This document shows positions 15,984-24,441 of a stretch of 64,000 nt of DNA, piece by piece (position 1 is the stretch's first letter; the number at the start of each line of letters is the position of its first letter). A model generated the notes under the pieces. It did not search any database and had not been told where the DNA came from. It worked only from the letters and a program-made list of their open reading frames with translations. This DNA is from Streptomyces aureocirculatus. Lineage in GTDB: Bacteria > Actinomycetota > Actinomycetes > Streptomycetales > Streptomycetaceae. Position numbers and translations under genes: made by a program. The DNA is taken from NCBI RefSeq assembly GCF_000720475.1, contig NZ_JOAP01000026.1:1-64000 (forward strand), read 5' to 3'.

Positions 15984-17282
15984 TCACTTCCCGCCGGGGG
16001 TCAGGTCGCCCCGGCGCGGGCCCGCGTACACCTGGAGACCGGCGAGGGTGAGACCGGTCAGGCGGGTGACCTCGGCGGTGTCGAGGGCGCCGCAGTCCAG
16101 GCCGCGCAGCAGATACCCGGCGAGGGCCTTAGCGGTGGCGGGCTCGTCCGCGATGTCGCCGCCGGTCCGGTTGGCGTAGGCGGCGAGACGGGCCGCGGCC
16201 TGGGCGAAGCCCTCGCGGTAGAAGGCGAAGACGGCGGCGTAGCGGGTCGGGATGTGCCCGGGGTGCATGTCCCAGCCCTGGTAGTAGGCGCGGGCGAGGG
16301 CGCGTCGGGTCAGGCCGTAGTGCAGCCGCCAGGCGTCGTGGACCTTCGCGGTGGGCCCGACGGGCAGCACGTTCGTGGAGCCGTCGGACACGCGCACGCC
16401 GGTGCCCGCGGCGGCGACCTGCATGACCGCCTTGGCGTGGTCGGCGGCGGGGTGGTCGCTGGCCTGGTACGCGGCGGAGACGCCGAGGCAGGCGCTGTAG
16501 TCGAAGGTGCCGTAGTGCAGGCCGGTCGCGCGGCCCTCGGCGGCGTCGATCATGCGGGCCACGGCCGCGGTGCCGTCGGCGGCGAGGATGGCCTGACTGG
16601 TCTCGATCTGGATCTCGAAGCCGATCCGCCCCGCGGTGAGCCCGCGCGCCTTCTCGAACTCCTCCAGGAGCCGGGCCATGGCGGTGACCTGCTCGGCGTA
16701 CGTCACCTTGGGGAGCGTGAGGACGAGCCCGTCGGGCAGGCCGCCCGCGTCCATCAGGCCGGACAGGAAGACGTCGAGGGTGCGGATGCCTCGGTCGCGT
16801 ACCGCCGCCTCCATGCACTTCATGCGGATGCCCATGTACGGGGCGGCCGTGCCGTTCGCGTACGCCGCGGAGATCAGGCGCGCCGCGCGGGCGGCGTGGG
16901 CGTCCTCGTCGGCGTCGGTGCGCCCGCCGTAGCCGTCCTCGAAGTCGACGCGCAGGTCCTCCACGGGCTCGCGCTCCAGCTTGGCGCGCACGCGCGCGTA
17001 CACGGGCTCGGCGAGTTCGTCGGCGAGGCCGAGCACGGCGGCGAAGGACGCGGCGTCCGGGGCGTGCTCGTCGAGCGCGGCGAGCGCCTGGTCGCCCCAG
17101 TCGCGGAGGGTGTCGGCGGCGAACTGCTCGCCGGGCACGTACACGGTGTGCACGGGCTGGCGGGTGCCGGGGTCTCCGGGGTAGCGGCGTTCGAGCTGCG
17201 CGTCGACCGGTGCGAGCGAGGCGCTGATGCCTTCGCTGACCGCACCCACGAGGCTCGTGGACACCTTCTCCTGCTGACCCAT
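15984..17282 (-). CDS. HpcH/HpaI aldolase / citrate-lyase-like protein (DUF6986)
   Basis: A 432-residue TIM-barrel-type protein starting at ATG 17282 behind GGAGGG. Recognisable features are VDFEDGYGGRTDADED (acidic metal-binding strand), GIRMKCMEA, LPKVTYAEQVTAMARLLEEF, GFEIQIETSQAI and LHYGTFDYSACLGV, the pattern of CitE/malate-synthase-like enzymes that cleave or form C-C bonds next to a 2-oxoacid with Mg2+. The C-terminus (DMHPGHIPTRYAAVFAFYRE) is characteristic of the family. The reaction is not known for this subfamily. The divergent neighbour is the secreted EEP protein. Confidence 0.82.
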   Translation of the reverse strand: MGQQEKVSTSLVGAVSEGISASLAPVDAQLERRYPGDPGTRQPVHTVYVPGEQFAADTLRDWGDQALAALDEHAPDAASFAAVLGLADELAEPVYARVRAKLEREPVEDLRVDFEDGYGGRTDADEDAHAARAARLISAAYANGTAAPYMGIRMKCMEAAVRDRGIRTLDVFLSGLMDAGGLPDGLVLTLPKVTYAEQVTAMARLLEEFEKARGLTAGRIGFEIQIETSQAILAADGTAAVARMIDAAEGRATGLHYGTFDYSACLGVSAAYQASDHPAADHAKAVMQVAAAGTGVRVSDGSTNVLPVGPTAKVHDAWRLHYGLTRRALARAYYQGWDMHPGHIPTRYAAVFAFYREGFAQAAARLAAYANRTGGDIADEPATAKALAGYLLRGLDCGALDTAEVTRLTGLTLAGLQVYAGPRRGDLTPGGK

Positions 17283-17567
17283 CCGTGCACCCTCCACCGT
17301 CGTTTCCGCTTTCCGGAATCATGAATCCGTATGGTGAAGTTATCCGTGCGCCTTCCCACTGGTCAACACCTTCTCGCGTGCCGGACCCCGCGTGTTCACG
17401 CGTGTCTCAGCTACCGCCTCCACACTCCGGTGGGCACACTCCACAGCGAGCGGGGTCCCACCGGGCCACGGACCGGATCCCGCACGGACCCCGCCCGGCT
17501 CCGCCCGAGAGACGATCCTGGCCACACCGCGATCCTGGCCACACCGCGACCGACCGAAGGAGACCGC
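17283..17567. promoter_or_regulatory. Divergent promoter region with a tandem 17-bp duplication
   Basis: This 285-bp region separates the DUF6986 aldolase and the EEP protein. It contains an exact tandem duplication of GATCCTGGCCACACCGC (17514-17530 and 17531-17547) directly before the EEP ribosome site, and a TTCCGGAA palindrome near 17309. No gene was found. Confidence 0.5.
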
Positions 17568-18473
17568 GTGCCGACCGACACCCGAGTGACCCGCCGCTCC
17601 GGCCTGCAGACCGCGGCGGCCGCGGCGGCCGCCGTCACGGTCCCGCTGCTCGCCACCGCCCTCGCGGCCACGCCCGCCCACGCGTCCCAGCGTCCTGGCC
17701 GTCGCCTCGAGGTGATGTCCTTCAACCTCCGCTACGCCGGCGCGACGCCGCCCAACACCTGGGCCGACCGCAGGCCCGTGACGCGGGAACTCCTTCGGCG
17801 GGCACGGCCGCACGTGGTGGGCTCCCAGGAGGGCCTGTACGGGCAGGTCCTCGACATCGCCGAGGACCTGGGCAAGGACTACGACTGGGTCGGCACGGGC
17901 CGCGCGGGCGGCAGCCGCGACGAGTTCATGACGGTGTTCTACGACCGGCGCAGGCTGACGCCCGTCGCCTACGACCACTTCTGGCTCTCGGACACGCCGG
18001 ACGTGATCGGCTCCAACACCTGGGGCGGCGGCTCGATCCGCATGGTGACCTGGGTCCGCTTCCTCGACCGGCGCACGGACGACGAGTTCTACTTCCTCAA
18101 CACCCATCTGGACAACCACAGCCAGTACGCACGCACGCGTGCCGCGCATCTGATCGCCGACCGCGTCACGGTCCTCGACCGGTCCCTTCCGCTGATCGTC
18201 ACGGGGGACTTCAACGTCGCGGCCCACCGGAATCCGGTGTACGACACGATGCTGGGCGCCGGCCTCGTCGACACCTGGGACGCCGCGGACGAGCGCAGCA
18301 AGCAGTACGCGACGTTCCACGGCTACAAACCGCTGGTGCCCGACGGCGACCGCATCGACTGGATCCTCGTGACCCCCGAGGCACGGGTGCACGCCGCGGC
18401 GATCAACACGTTCTCGCTCGGCGGCCAGTTCCCGAGCGACCATCTGCCGGTGCAGGCCAGCCTCACGCTGTGA
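17568..18473 (+). CDS. Secreted endonuclease/exonuclease/phosphatase-family protein
   Basis: A 301-residue protein from GTG 17568 (AAGGAGA ribosome site). A Tat-like signal peptide (TRRSGLQTAAAAAAAVTVPL) ends with ...TPAHA-S near residue 44. The EEP catalytic pattern is complete: MSFNLRYAG, GSQEG (metal Glu), NTHLDNHS, GDFNVAAHRNP and C-terminal SDHLPVQ with catalytic His. Family members hydrolyse phosphodiesters (nucleic acid, inositol phosphates, sphingomyelin). A secreted phosphate-scavenging or phosphodiesterase role is likely; the substrate is open. Confidence 0.92.
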   Translation: MPTDTRVTRRSGLQTAAAAAAAVTVPLLATALAATPAHASQRPGRRLEVMSFNLRYAGATPPNTWADRRPVTRELLRRARPHVVGSQEGLYGQVLDIAEDLGKDYDWVGTGRAGGSRDEFMTVFYDRRRLTPVAYDHFWLSDTPDVIGSNTWGGGSIRMVTWVRFLDRRTDDEFYFLNTHLDNHSQYARTRAAHLIADRVTVLDRSLPLIVTGDFNVAAHRNPVYDTMLGAGLVDTWDAADERSKQYATFHGYKPLVPDGDRIDWILVTPEARVHAAAINTFSLGGQFPSDHLPVQASLTL

Positions 18474-18502
18474 ACGTACAGCCGCACGCTGTGAACGCAC
18501 CG

Positions 18503-18537
18503 GGCCCCCGCCTCCGCACACGGCGGGAACGGGGGCC
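18503..18537. terminator. GC-rich terminator between convergent EEP and etfA genes
   Basis: GGCCCCCG (18503-18510) pairs with CGGGGGCC (18530-18537), with additional inner pairs interrupted by an AA bulge. It lies in the 129-bp convergent gap. Confidence 0.6.
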
Positions 18538-18602
18538 TTGACCGGCCGGGGCCGCGGGCGCCGGGAGAGCCGGAGAACCGGCACTGCCGCAGCCCGACGG
18601 GC

Positions 18603-19565
18603 TCAGCCCTTACGGGTCTTGACCTCTTCGGTGAGCTGCGGGACGACCTCGAAGAGGTCGCCGACCACGCCGTAGTCGACCAGGTCGAAGATCGGGGCCT
18701 CGGCGTCCTTGTTGACGGCCACGATGGTCTTCGAGGTCTGCATGCCGGCGCGGTGCTGGATCGCGCCGGAGATGCCGGAGGCGATGTAGAGCTGCGGCGA
18801 CACGGACTTACCGGTCTGGCCGACCTGGTTGGAGTGCGGGTACCAGCCCGCGTCGACGGCGGCGCGGGAGGCGCCGACGGCGGCACCGAGCGAGTCGGCG
18901 AGGGCCTCGATGATCGCGAAGTTCTCGGCGCCGTTGACACCGCGGCCGCCGGAGACCACGATCGCGGCCTCGGTCAGCTCGGGGCGCCCGGTCGACTCGC
19001 GCGGGGTGCGCGAGGTGACCTTGGTGCCGGTGGCCTGCGCCGAGAAGGACACGGACAGGGCCTCGACCGCACCCGCGGCCGGGGCGGCCTCGACCGGGGC
19101 CGAGTTGGGCTTCACGGTGATGACCGGGGTGCCCTTGCTGATCCGGGACTTGGTGGTGAACGCGGCCGCGAACACGGACTGCGTCGCCACCGGGCCCTCG
19201 GCACCGGCCTCCAGGTCGATGGCGTCGGTGATGATGCCGGACTCGATGCGGACCGCGAGGCGCGCCGCGATCTCCTTGCCCTCGGCGGACGACGGCACGA
19301 GCACCGCGGCCGGGGACACGGCGGCGTGCGCGGCCTGCAGCGCGTCCACCTTCGGTACGACCAGGTAGTCGGCGAACTCGGGGGCGTCGGCGGTGAGGAC
19401 CTTGACCGCGCCGTGCTCGGCGAGCGTGGCGGCGGTGGCCTCGGCACCGGCGCCGAGGGCGACGGCTACGGGCTCGCCGATACGGCGGGCCAGCGTGAGC
19501 AGCTCCAGGGTGGGCTTGCGGACGGCGCCGTCGACGTGGTCGACGTAGACGAGAACTTCAGCCAT
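18603..19565 (-). CDS. etfA: Electron transfer flavoprotein subunit alpha
   Basis: A 320-residue EtfA. The N-terminal domain begins [13 protein letters not shown]. The C-terminal FAD-binding domain has [20 protein letters not shown], then [20 protein letters not shown] and [20 protein letters not shown], the family signature. It accepts electrons from acyl-CoA and related dehydrogenases and passes them to the quinone pool via ETF dehydrogenase. It follows etfB in the same direction with a 101-bp gap, forming the etfBA operon. Confidence 0.97.
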   Translation of the reverse strand: MAEVLVYVDHVDGAVRKPTLELLTLARRIGEPVAVALGAGAEATAATLAEHGAVKVLTADAPEFADYLVVPKVDALQAAHAAVSPAAVLVPSSAEGKEIAARLAVRIESGIITDAIDLEAGAEGPVATQSVFAAAFTTKSRISKGTPVITVKPNSAPVEAAPAAGAVEALSVSFSAQATGTKVTSRTPRESTGRPELTEAAIVVSGGRGVNGAENFAIIEALADSLGAAVGASRAAVDAGWYPHSNQVGQTGKSVSPQLYIASGISGAIQHRAGMQTSKTIVAVNKDAEAPIFDLVDYGVVGDLFEVVPQLTEEVKTRKG

Positions 19566-19666
19566 GGGACTTCAATCTCCTGCGGGTACGAAAGATCGCC
19601 AATGAAGGACGTGCGGTGGGCGGGGTGCTCGAAGCCCGGAAGGGCTTCTGGCCCGCGCGGCAGCGG

Positions 19667-20455
19667 CTAGATGAACTTCTGCTCCGCGAGGTAGGCCGCG
19701 AGCTGCTTGCCGCCCTCGCCCTCGTCCTTGACGATCGTGCCCGCGGTGCGCGCGGGACGCTCGGATGCGGACTCGACCTTGGTCCAGGCGCCTTCGAGGC
19801 CGACGGTCTCTGCGTCGATGTCCAGGTCGTCCAGGTCGAGCGACTTCACCGGCTTCTTCTTGGCGGCCATGATGCCCTTGAAGGACGGGTAACGGGCCTC
19901 GCCCGACTGGTCCGTCACGGACACGACGGCGGGCAGGGACGCCTCCAACTGCTCCGACGCGCTGTCGCCGTCGCGGCGGCCCTTGACGACACCGCCGGCC
20001 ACGGAGACCTCGGAGAGCAGCGTGACCTGCGGAACGCCCAGGCGCTCGGCGAGGATCGCGGGCAGCACGCCCATGACGCCGTCCGTCGAGGCCATACCGG
20101 CGATGACCAGGTCGTACCCGGTCTCCTCGACGGCCTTGGCGAGAACCAGCGAGGTGCCCATGACGTCCGTGCCGTGCAGGTCGTCGTCCTCGACGTGGAC
20201 GGCCTTGTCGGCGCCCATCGAAAGGGCCTTGCGCAGCGCGTCCTTGGCGTCCTCGGGGCCGACGGTGAGGACCGTGATCTCGGCGTCGTCGTCCGCCGCT
20301 TCCTTGATCTGCAGGGCCTGCTCGACCGCGTACTCGTCGAGCTCCGAGAGCAGACCGTCCACGTCGTCGCGGTCGACGGTCAGGTCCTCGGCGAAGTGCC
20401 GGTCGCCGGTGGCGTCGGGCACGTACTTCACACAGACAACGATCCTCAAGCTCAC
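19667..20455 (-). CDS. etfB: Electron transfer flavoprotein subunit beta
   Basis: A 262-residue EtfB starting at GTG 20455 (VSLRIVVCVKYVPDATGDRH) with AGGAG upstream. It contains the AMP/FAD-stabilising region LVIAGMASTDGVMGVLPAILAE and ends with the EtfB recognition-loop segment. It forms the soluble heterodimer with EtfA. A 12-bp palindrome upstream (20585-20596) suggests transcriptional control. Confidence 0.97.
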   Translation of the reverse strand: MSLRIVVCVKYVPDATGDRHFAEDLTVDRDDVDGLLSELDEYAVEQALQIKEAADDDAEITVLTVGPEDAKDALRKALSMGADKAVHVEDDDLHGTDVMGTSLVLAKAVEETGYDLVIAGMASTDGVMGVLPAILAERLGVPQVTLLSEVSVAGGVVKGRRDGDSASEQLEASLPAVVSVTDQSGEARYPSFKGIMAAKKKPVKSLDLDDLDIDAETVGLEGAWTKVESASERPARTAGTIVKDEGEGGKQLAAYLAEQKFI

Positions 20456-20584
20456 GCCGGCTCTCCTACTGCATCGTCATTACTGGGCTGCTGCCTTGGC
20501 AACGGCTACTGCCTTCCTGCAGGCAGCATATGCGCCTCAAGCGGCGGATCCCGGTCGGGGCGACCGCCGCTCCCACCGGAATAT

Positions 20585-20596
20585 TACTCATGAGTA
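20585..20596. promoter_or_regulatory. Palindrome TACTCATGAGTA upstream of etfB
   Basis: A perfect 12-bp palindrome in an AT-rich island (ATATTACTCATGAGTACA), 130 bp upstream of the etfB start and next to an AATATT stretch that could be a -10 element. It resembles TetR-type operators of fatty-acid metabolism in actinobacteria; the regulator is not in this window. Confidence 0.55.
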
Positions 20597-20685
20597 CACC
20601 CAGTACTTTCCCGCTGAGCAAGCGCTTTGAACTGTGACCTTCGCAACGCTCCGTAACCGTGCGCACCCGCCGTCACCGACGTGGT

Positions 20686-21192
20686 TCAGTCGCGCAGCGC
20701 GTTGAAACGCCCCTGGTGGTAGAGGAGCGGGCGGCCCGCCCCCGCGGGGTCACCGACGACGGCCTCGGCGAGCACCACCCGGTGGTCACCGGCGGGCACC
20801 CGCGCCACGGTCCGGCACACCAGCCACGCGAGCACACCGTGCAGCACGGGCACTCCGTGCGGTCCTTCGAACCAGCGCGTGGGGGCGCCGAAGCGGTCGG
20901 CGCCGCTGCGCGCGAAGGTGGCGGCGAGGCCCTCCTGGTGTTCGCCGAGGATGTGCACGCCGACGTGTTCCGCGCGGGAGACCACGGGCCAGCTCGAGGC
21001 GCCGGTGCCGATGCCGAACGAGATCATCGGCGGCTCCGCGGAGACCGACGCGAGCGAGGTGGCGGTGAAGCCGACGGGGTCCTGGCCCCGGGCGGTGATC
21101 ACGGCGACTCCGGCCGCGTGCTGCCGGAAGACGGAGCGCAGCAGGTCCGGTCCTGCGAGCTGAGGGGTGGAGAGATCGGGCGTGGCCGTCAT
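20686..21192 (-). CDS. Flavin reductase family protein
   Basis: A 168-residue FMN-binding split-barrel protein: GVAVITARGQDPVGFTATSL then VSAEPPMISFGIGTGASSW. Such proteins reduce FMN/FAD with NAD(P)H for partner monooxygenases, e.g. in sulfonate or aromatic degradation. No monooxygenase is adjacent. The leader of its mRNA encodes a small Cys-rich peptide (21238-21318), suggesting sulfur-dependent regulation. The start is ATG 21192 behind AAGGA. Confidence 0.9.
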   Translation of the reverse strand: MTATPDLSTPQLAGPDLLRSVFRQHAAGVAVITARGQDPVGFTATSLASVSAEPPMISFGIGTGASSWPVVSRAEHVGVHILGEHQEGLAATFARSGADRFGAPTRWFEGPHGVPVLHGVLAWLVCRTVARVPAGDHRVVLAEAVVGDPAGAGRPLLYHQGRFNALRD

Positions 21193-21237
21193 GGAGTTGT
21201 GTCCTTCTGCGGGAGGTACGAGCGGGTACGTGGCTGC

Positions 21238-21318
21238 TCAGCGCCGACAACAGCGCGCGCTGGCATGGCGCGCGAGGTCCACGTGGACACGCTCGTGGAG
21301 AAGGAGCTCCGGGGGCAT
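21238..21318 (-). CDS. Cys-rich leader peptide upstream of the flavin reductase gene
   Basis: A 26-codon frame from ATG 21318 ending 45 bp before the flavin reductase ATG. The C-terminal part reads HERVHVDLARHASARCCRR. It matches the pattern of short Streptomyces leader peptides (R-x-HVDL-x-R-x-A-x-x-C-x-R) found upstream of sulfur-metabolism genes, in which tandem Cys codons can sense charged tRNA-Cys. The start codon is uncertain because the ribosome site is weak; the HVDL core and the CC-R-R end are the evidence. Confidence 0.55.
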   Translation of the reverse strand: MPPELLLHERVHVDLARHASARCCRR

Positions 21319-21509
21319 GTCAGCAGGCTGACGACAGGTGCCATGTGCAGTCAAGTGCGTACCGGGATGTGAAAGATCCATCACGCACGCGGGGGCGCCG
21401 TGCGGCATCGCTGCGCCGTACGGCATCGAGGCGCGGTTCGGCACCGGGGCGCGGGGCGCCGCGGAGGCGAAAGTGAGCACACGGGCACGTGTCACCGCCG
21501 GTACGCGGT
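21319..21509. other. Non-coding 5' region of the flavin reductase transcript
   Basis: A 191-bp gap between the thioredoxin stop and the leader peptide start. No gene was recognised. It should hold the promoter of the leader-flavin reductase transcript. Confidence 0.4.
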
Positions 21510-21833
21510 TCAAACCGCCGCCCCCAGTGCCGCGATCACATCGGCCTTGCGGGGCTGTCCCGCCGCGCGCCGCACGACACGCCCGGCGGCGTCGAGCACG
21601 AGGACCGTCGGCGTGCTGTCGACGCGCAGCGCGCGGACGAGGTCGAGGGCGCCCTCCGCGTCGATCTCCACGTGCGCTACGCCGGGGACCATGGCGGCGA
21701 CGTCCGCGAGGACCCGCCGCGTGGCCCGGCAGGGCTGACAGAACGCGCTGGAGAACTGCACGAGGGTGGCCTTCGCGCCAAGCTCCGCCCCGAGTTCACT
21801 CGCTCCGAGCCGTTCCCCGCTCACTCCTGACAC
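21510..21833 (-). CDS. Thioredoxin-family protein
   Basis: A 107-residue thioredoxin fold with the redox motif FCQPC (Cys32, Cys35) and the cis-Pro region STPTVLVLDAAGRVV. Start GTG 21833 is preceded by GGAGGGG; GTG 21824 is an alternative. CQPC is not the classical CGPC, so the redox potential probably differs from housekeeping thioredoxin. It lies upstream of the flavin reductase leader in the same direction, suggesting a thiol/flavin theme. Confidence 0.88.
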   Translation of the reverse strand: MSGVSGERLGASELGAELGAKATLVQFSSAFCQPCRATRRVLADVAAMVPGVAHVEIDAEGALDLVRALRVDSTPTVLVLDAAGRVVRRAAGQPRKADVIAALGAAV

Positions 21834-22092
21834 GCCCCTCCCACCTTTCACCGCTCCCCGCGGGAGCGTCGAGCCGCCCCTGGCCCCGGGGCACCGCATA
21901 CGTCTTTACTTGGAGCACCCGCACCGGCGGAAAGATTCCGACGTGACGAGAATCTCCTGAGATACGGGCACCACCGCTGGTTCGCCGCTCGTTCTTGGGG
22001 CACGATCTGGCGAAGCCGTAGACCTTACGGCTCCGTAACTTAGCTTTGTGCCAGGCCGCTCCTCTGGCAGAGACGAAGGGCCCTCCCCACCC

Positions 22093-22821
22093 ATGGCAGA
22101 ACTCGTCTACCGTCCGGTCATCGGCGCCGCCAAGACCCTCTTCAAGGCTCTGGACCTGAAGATCGACTGCAAGGGTTCCGAGAACATTCCGCGTTCGGGC
22201 GGGGCAGTCCTGGTCAGTAATCACATCAGCTACCTGGACTTCGTCTTCGACGGCCTCGCGGCACTGCCCCAGAAGCGCCTGGTGCGTTTCATGGCCAAGG
22301 AGTCGGTGTTCCGCCACAAGATCTCGGGCCCCCTGATGCGGGGCATGAAGCACATCCCGGTGGACCGCGAGCAGGGCGAGAAGGCCTACGCCCACGCCCT
22401 TGAGTCGCTGCGCTCCGGCGAGATCATCGGCGTCTTCCCCGAAGCGACGATCTCGCAGTCGTTCACGCTGAAGTCCTTCAAGTCGGGCGCCGCGCGCCTC
22501 GCCCAGGAAGCCGGTGTCCCGCTGATCCCGATGGCGCTGTGGGGCACCCAGCGGCTGTGGACCAAGGGACACCCGCGCAACTTCAGGCGGCAGCACATCC
22601 CGGTCACGATCCGCGTCGGCGAGGGCATCGAGGCGCCGAAGGACCAGTACGCGGGCGCGATCACCCGCCGGCTGCGCGAGCGCTGCCAGGAGCTCCTGGA
22701 GGCCGCCCAGCGCGCCTACCCCGTACGCCCCAAGGGCACGGAGGACACCTGGTGGATGCCCGCGCACCTCGGCGGCACGGCACCGACTCCGGCCGAGGTC
22801 CGCGCGATCGAGGCGGGCTGA
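22093..22821 (+). CDS. 1-acyl-glycerol-3-phosphate acyltransferase (PlsC-like)
   Basis: A 242-residue membrane-associated acyltransferase. Motif I is SNHISYLDF (HX4D catalytic pair) and motif III GVFPEATIS, followed by PLIPMALWGTQRLW (motif IV). The usual EGTR is replaced by EATI, seen in a Streptomyces subgroup. It transfers acyl chains to lysophosphatidate in phospholipid synthesis. ATG 22093. A second PlsC paralogue lies at 29325-30089. Confidence 0.92.
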   Translation: MAELVYRPVIGAAKTLFKALDLKIDCKGSENIPRSGGAVLVSNHISYLDFVFDGLAALPQKRLVRFMAKESVFRHKISGPLMRGMKHIPVDREQGEKAYAHALESLRSGEIIGVFPEATISQSFTLKSFKSGAARLAQEAGVPLIPMALWGTQRLWTKGHPRNFRRQHIPVTIRVGEGIEAPKDQYAGAITRRLRERCQELLEAAQRAYPVRPKGTEDTWWMPAHLGGTAPTPAEVRAIEAG

Positions 22822-22951
22822 GCCGCCCGGCCCTGACCGGCTCGGCGGGCCGGGGCTCGGGTCCGGGCCAGGTTCGGCCCGCCCGGGGCCCGGGCCGCGC
22901 TCGACCATCCGCGGCTCGGCCCCCGCTCGACCACCCGCGGCTCGGACCGGC

Positions 22952-23641
22952 TCACCCGACGGGCGGGTGCACGGTGATCCGCGCCCCGGGGCTGACCTTC
23001 GCGAGCAGTTCGGCGAGTTCGGCGCCCGCCGCTTCCAGGCCCGCCTCCGGGCCCATGCCCTCCAGGAGGAAGATCGCGTTCACGCTCTCCTCGGTGAGCC
23101 GGGTGCGGGGCCCCTGCCGCCAGTTCCAGCGGCGGCACGTCACGCCCTGCTCGTCGCACCAGACGACCTCACCGGGCTCGGGGTGCTCGACGGTCCGCTC
23201 CCCGGCCGCGGCGGTCACGAAGTCCTCGTCGCCGCTCGCGCGCACGAGCCGCATGCCGCCCTCGACGAGGTCCAGGTCCTCGCCGCCGACGGGTACGAGG
23301 CGGGCCACGCTGATCGCGTTGTAGACATCGACGAGCGCGTTGATCCGCGGCAGGCCCCCGTCCGTGAGCGCCCGCCTGGCCAGCGCCTCCGCGGAGTTGC
23401 GCGTGCGCGAGGGCTTGGCGCCGAAGGCCGTGTACGCGGCGCGCCAGGCGACCATGTGCGGGTCCTCGTGCGGGGCGCGCCCGTCGAGGCGGGCGGCGAG
23501 GCGGCGGGCTGCGTCGTCGAGCAGCGCCGAGGTGCCGTCCGTGCTGGGGCCGTTGACGAGGTCGTACGCCTCGATCGCGACATGGGAGAAGCCGGGCGCG
23601 AGCGTACGCACCTCGTCGGACACGGTGAGGGTGAGCGTCAT
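22952..23641 (-). CDS. B3/B4 tRNA-binding-domain protein
   Basis: A 229-residue stand-alone B3/B4 domain, homologous to the editing region of phenylalanyl-tRNA synthetase beta. Recognisable are KPSRTRNSAEALARRAL, LPRINALVDVYNAISVARLV and WCDEQGVTCRRWNWRQ, ending AIFLLEGMGPE. Such free-standing proteins may edit misacylated tRNA or free amino acids; the substrate is unknown. The promoter region contains a pair of inverted TGCACTT elements. Confidence 0.9.
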   Translation of the reverse strand: MTLTLTVSDEVRTLAPGFSHVAIEAYDLVNGPSTDGTSALLDDAARRLAARLDGRAPHEDPHMVAWRAAYTAFGAKPSRTRNSAEALARRALTDGGLPRINALVDVYNAISVARLVPVGGEDLDLVEGGMRLVRASGDEDFVTAAAGERTVEHPEPGEVVWCDEQGVTCRRWNWRQGPRTRLTEESVNAIFLLEGMGPEAGLEAAGAELAELLAKVSPGARITVHPPVG

Positions 23642-23670
23642 GGCCTGCCTTGGTTCGCGGAATTCGACGG

Positions 23671-23702
23671 AAGTGCAGTATAGAGGACTAGTCAGTGCAC
23701 TT
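23671..23702. promoter_or_regulatory. Inverted repeat AAGTGCA...TGCACTT in the B3/B4 promoter
   Basis: 7-bp arms (23671-23677 and 23696-23702) are separated by 18 bp that include ACTAGT and, on the minus strand, TATACT as a likely -10 box. It also contains the 8-bp palindrome AGTGCACT. A repressor bound here would cover the promoter of the B3/B4 gene. Confidence 0.5.
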
Positions 23703-23709
23703 CACTGAA

Positions 23710-24315
23710 CTATACGGACGTGGGCAGGTCCTCGGGCAGTGTCTTCCACAGGTACGACCGGTCCGGGGCGCGCATGAGCGCGTCGAGGACCGCGGGGTGC
23801 GGTGCGGCGAACAGCGTCGCGTGGTCGGCCTCTCCGGCCGCGGTGTCCACGGGGAACGCGAGCCGCTCACCGGCCAGGGAGAACCGCGCGTCCACACCCG
23901 CCCTGTTGCCGCGGCAGTCCTGCCGGTGCCAGGCGCCGTCGAGACGCACGGCGACCAGGCCGTGCAGGACGAAGCCGCTGCCGTCGTCGTGCGTCAGGCG
24001 CTGATAGCACAGCGCCGTGGGGATGCCCTCGGCGCGAAGCAGCGCGGCGAGCGCGTGCGCCTTGGCGTGACAGATGCCGGTGCGCTGCGCGAGGACATCG
24101 GAGGCGCGCCAGGTGACCCGCATGTCACCGGCGTCCGCGGAGTGCGGGATGGTGTCGCGCACGAACTCGAAGGCGGCACGGGCGTATACGTATGTGTCGG
24201 CGGAGTCCGCGGCCAGTTGGGCCGCCGTGTCCCGTACCAGGGGATGTGTGTGGTCGATGACGTCGTCCGTGGCGAGATACGCCGAGAGGTCCGGGGTGTT
24301 CTGGATCAGCTCCAT
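23710..24315 (-). CDS. Transglutaminase-like cysteine protease family protein
   Basis: A 201-residue transglutaminase-like fold with the full catalytic triad: Cys82 in GICHAKAHAL, His118 in VLHGLVAV and Asp133 in RQDCRGN. ATG 24315 is chosen because the conserved part starts at once. Family members are peptidases, amidases or crosslinking enzymes; no signal peptide is seen, so it acts in the cytoplasm. A 13-bp inverted repeat lies directly upstream. Confidence 0.88.
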   Translation of the reverse strand: MELIQNTPDLSAYLATDDVIDHTHPLVRDTAAQLAADSADTYVYARAAFEFVRDTIPHSADAGDMRVTWRASDVLAQRTGICHAKAHALAALLRAEGIPTALCYQRLTHDDGSGFVLHGLVAVRLDGAWHRQDCRGNRAGVDARFSLAGERLAFPVDTAAGEADHATLFAAPHPAVLDALMRAPDRSYLWKTLPEDLPTSV

Positions 24316-24332
24316 GGACGGCGAGCATAGGA

Positions 24333-24374
24333 ATGCGGCCGATCGCCAGTCAATGACTTTTCGATCGGCCGCAT
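24333..24374. promoter_or_regulatory. Perfect 13-bp inverted repeat upstream of the transglutaminase gene
   Basis: ATGCGGCCGATCG (24333-24345) and its exact complement CGATCGGCCGCAT (24362-24374) flank a 16-bp AT-richer spacer CCAGTCAATGACTTTT. Centre-to-centre spacing of 29 bp is close to three helical turns, suiting a tetrameric or paired-dimer regulator. It is 18 bp upstream of the ATG. No T-run follows, so it is less likely a terminator of the upstream aldolase gene. Confidence 0.6.
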
Positions 24375-24441
24375 ACTCATGCAGCATGCCGGATACCGCG
24401 GTGCGGACGGTGGGGCGGCGCGGACGGTTCGGGCGGCGCGG

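Noticed and set aside
21319..21513. Longer version of the Cys leader peptide beginning near 21513
   Set aside because: The extension has no conserved features and overlaps the thioredoxin stop; only the HVDL...CCRR end resembles a leader peptide.
24333..24374. Rho-independent terminator of the threonine aldolase gene
   Set aside because: The stem is strong, but the 16-bp spacer, lack of a T-run and position 18 bp upstream of the next start favour an operator; a terminator role cannot be fully excluded.
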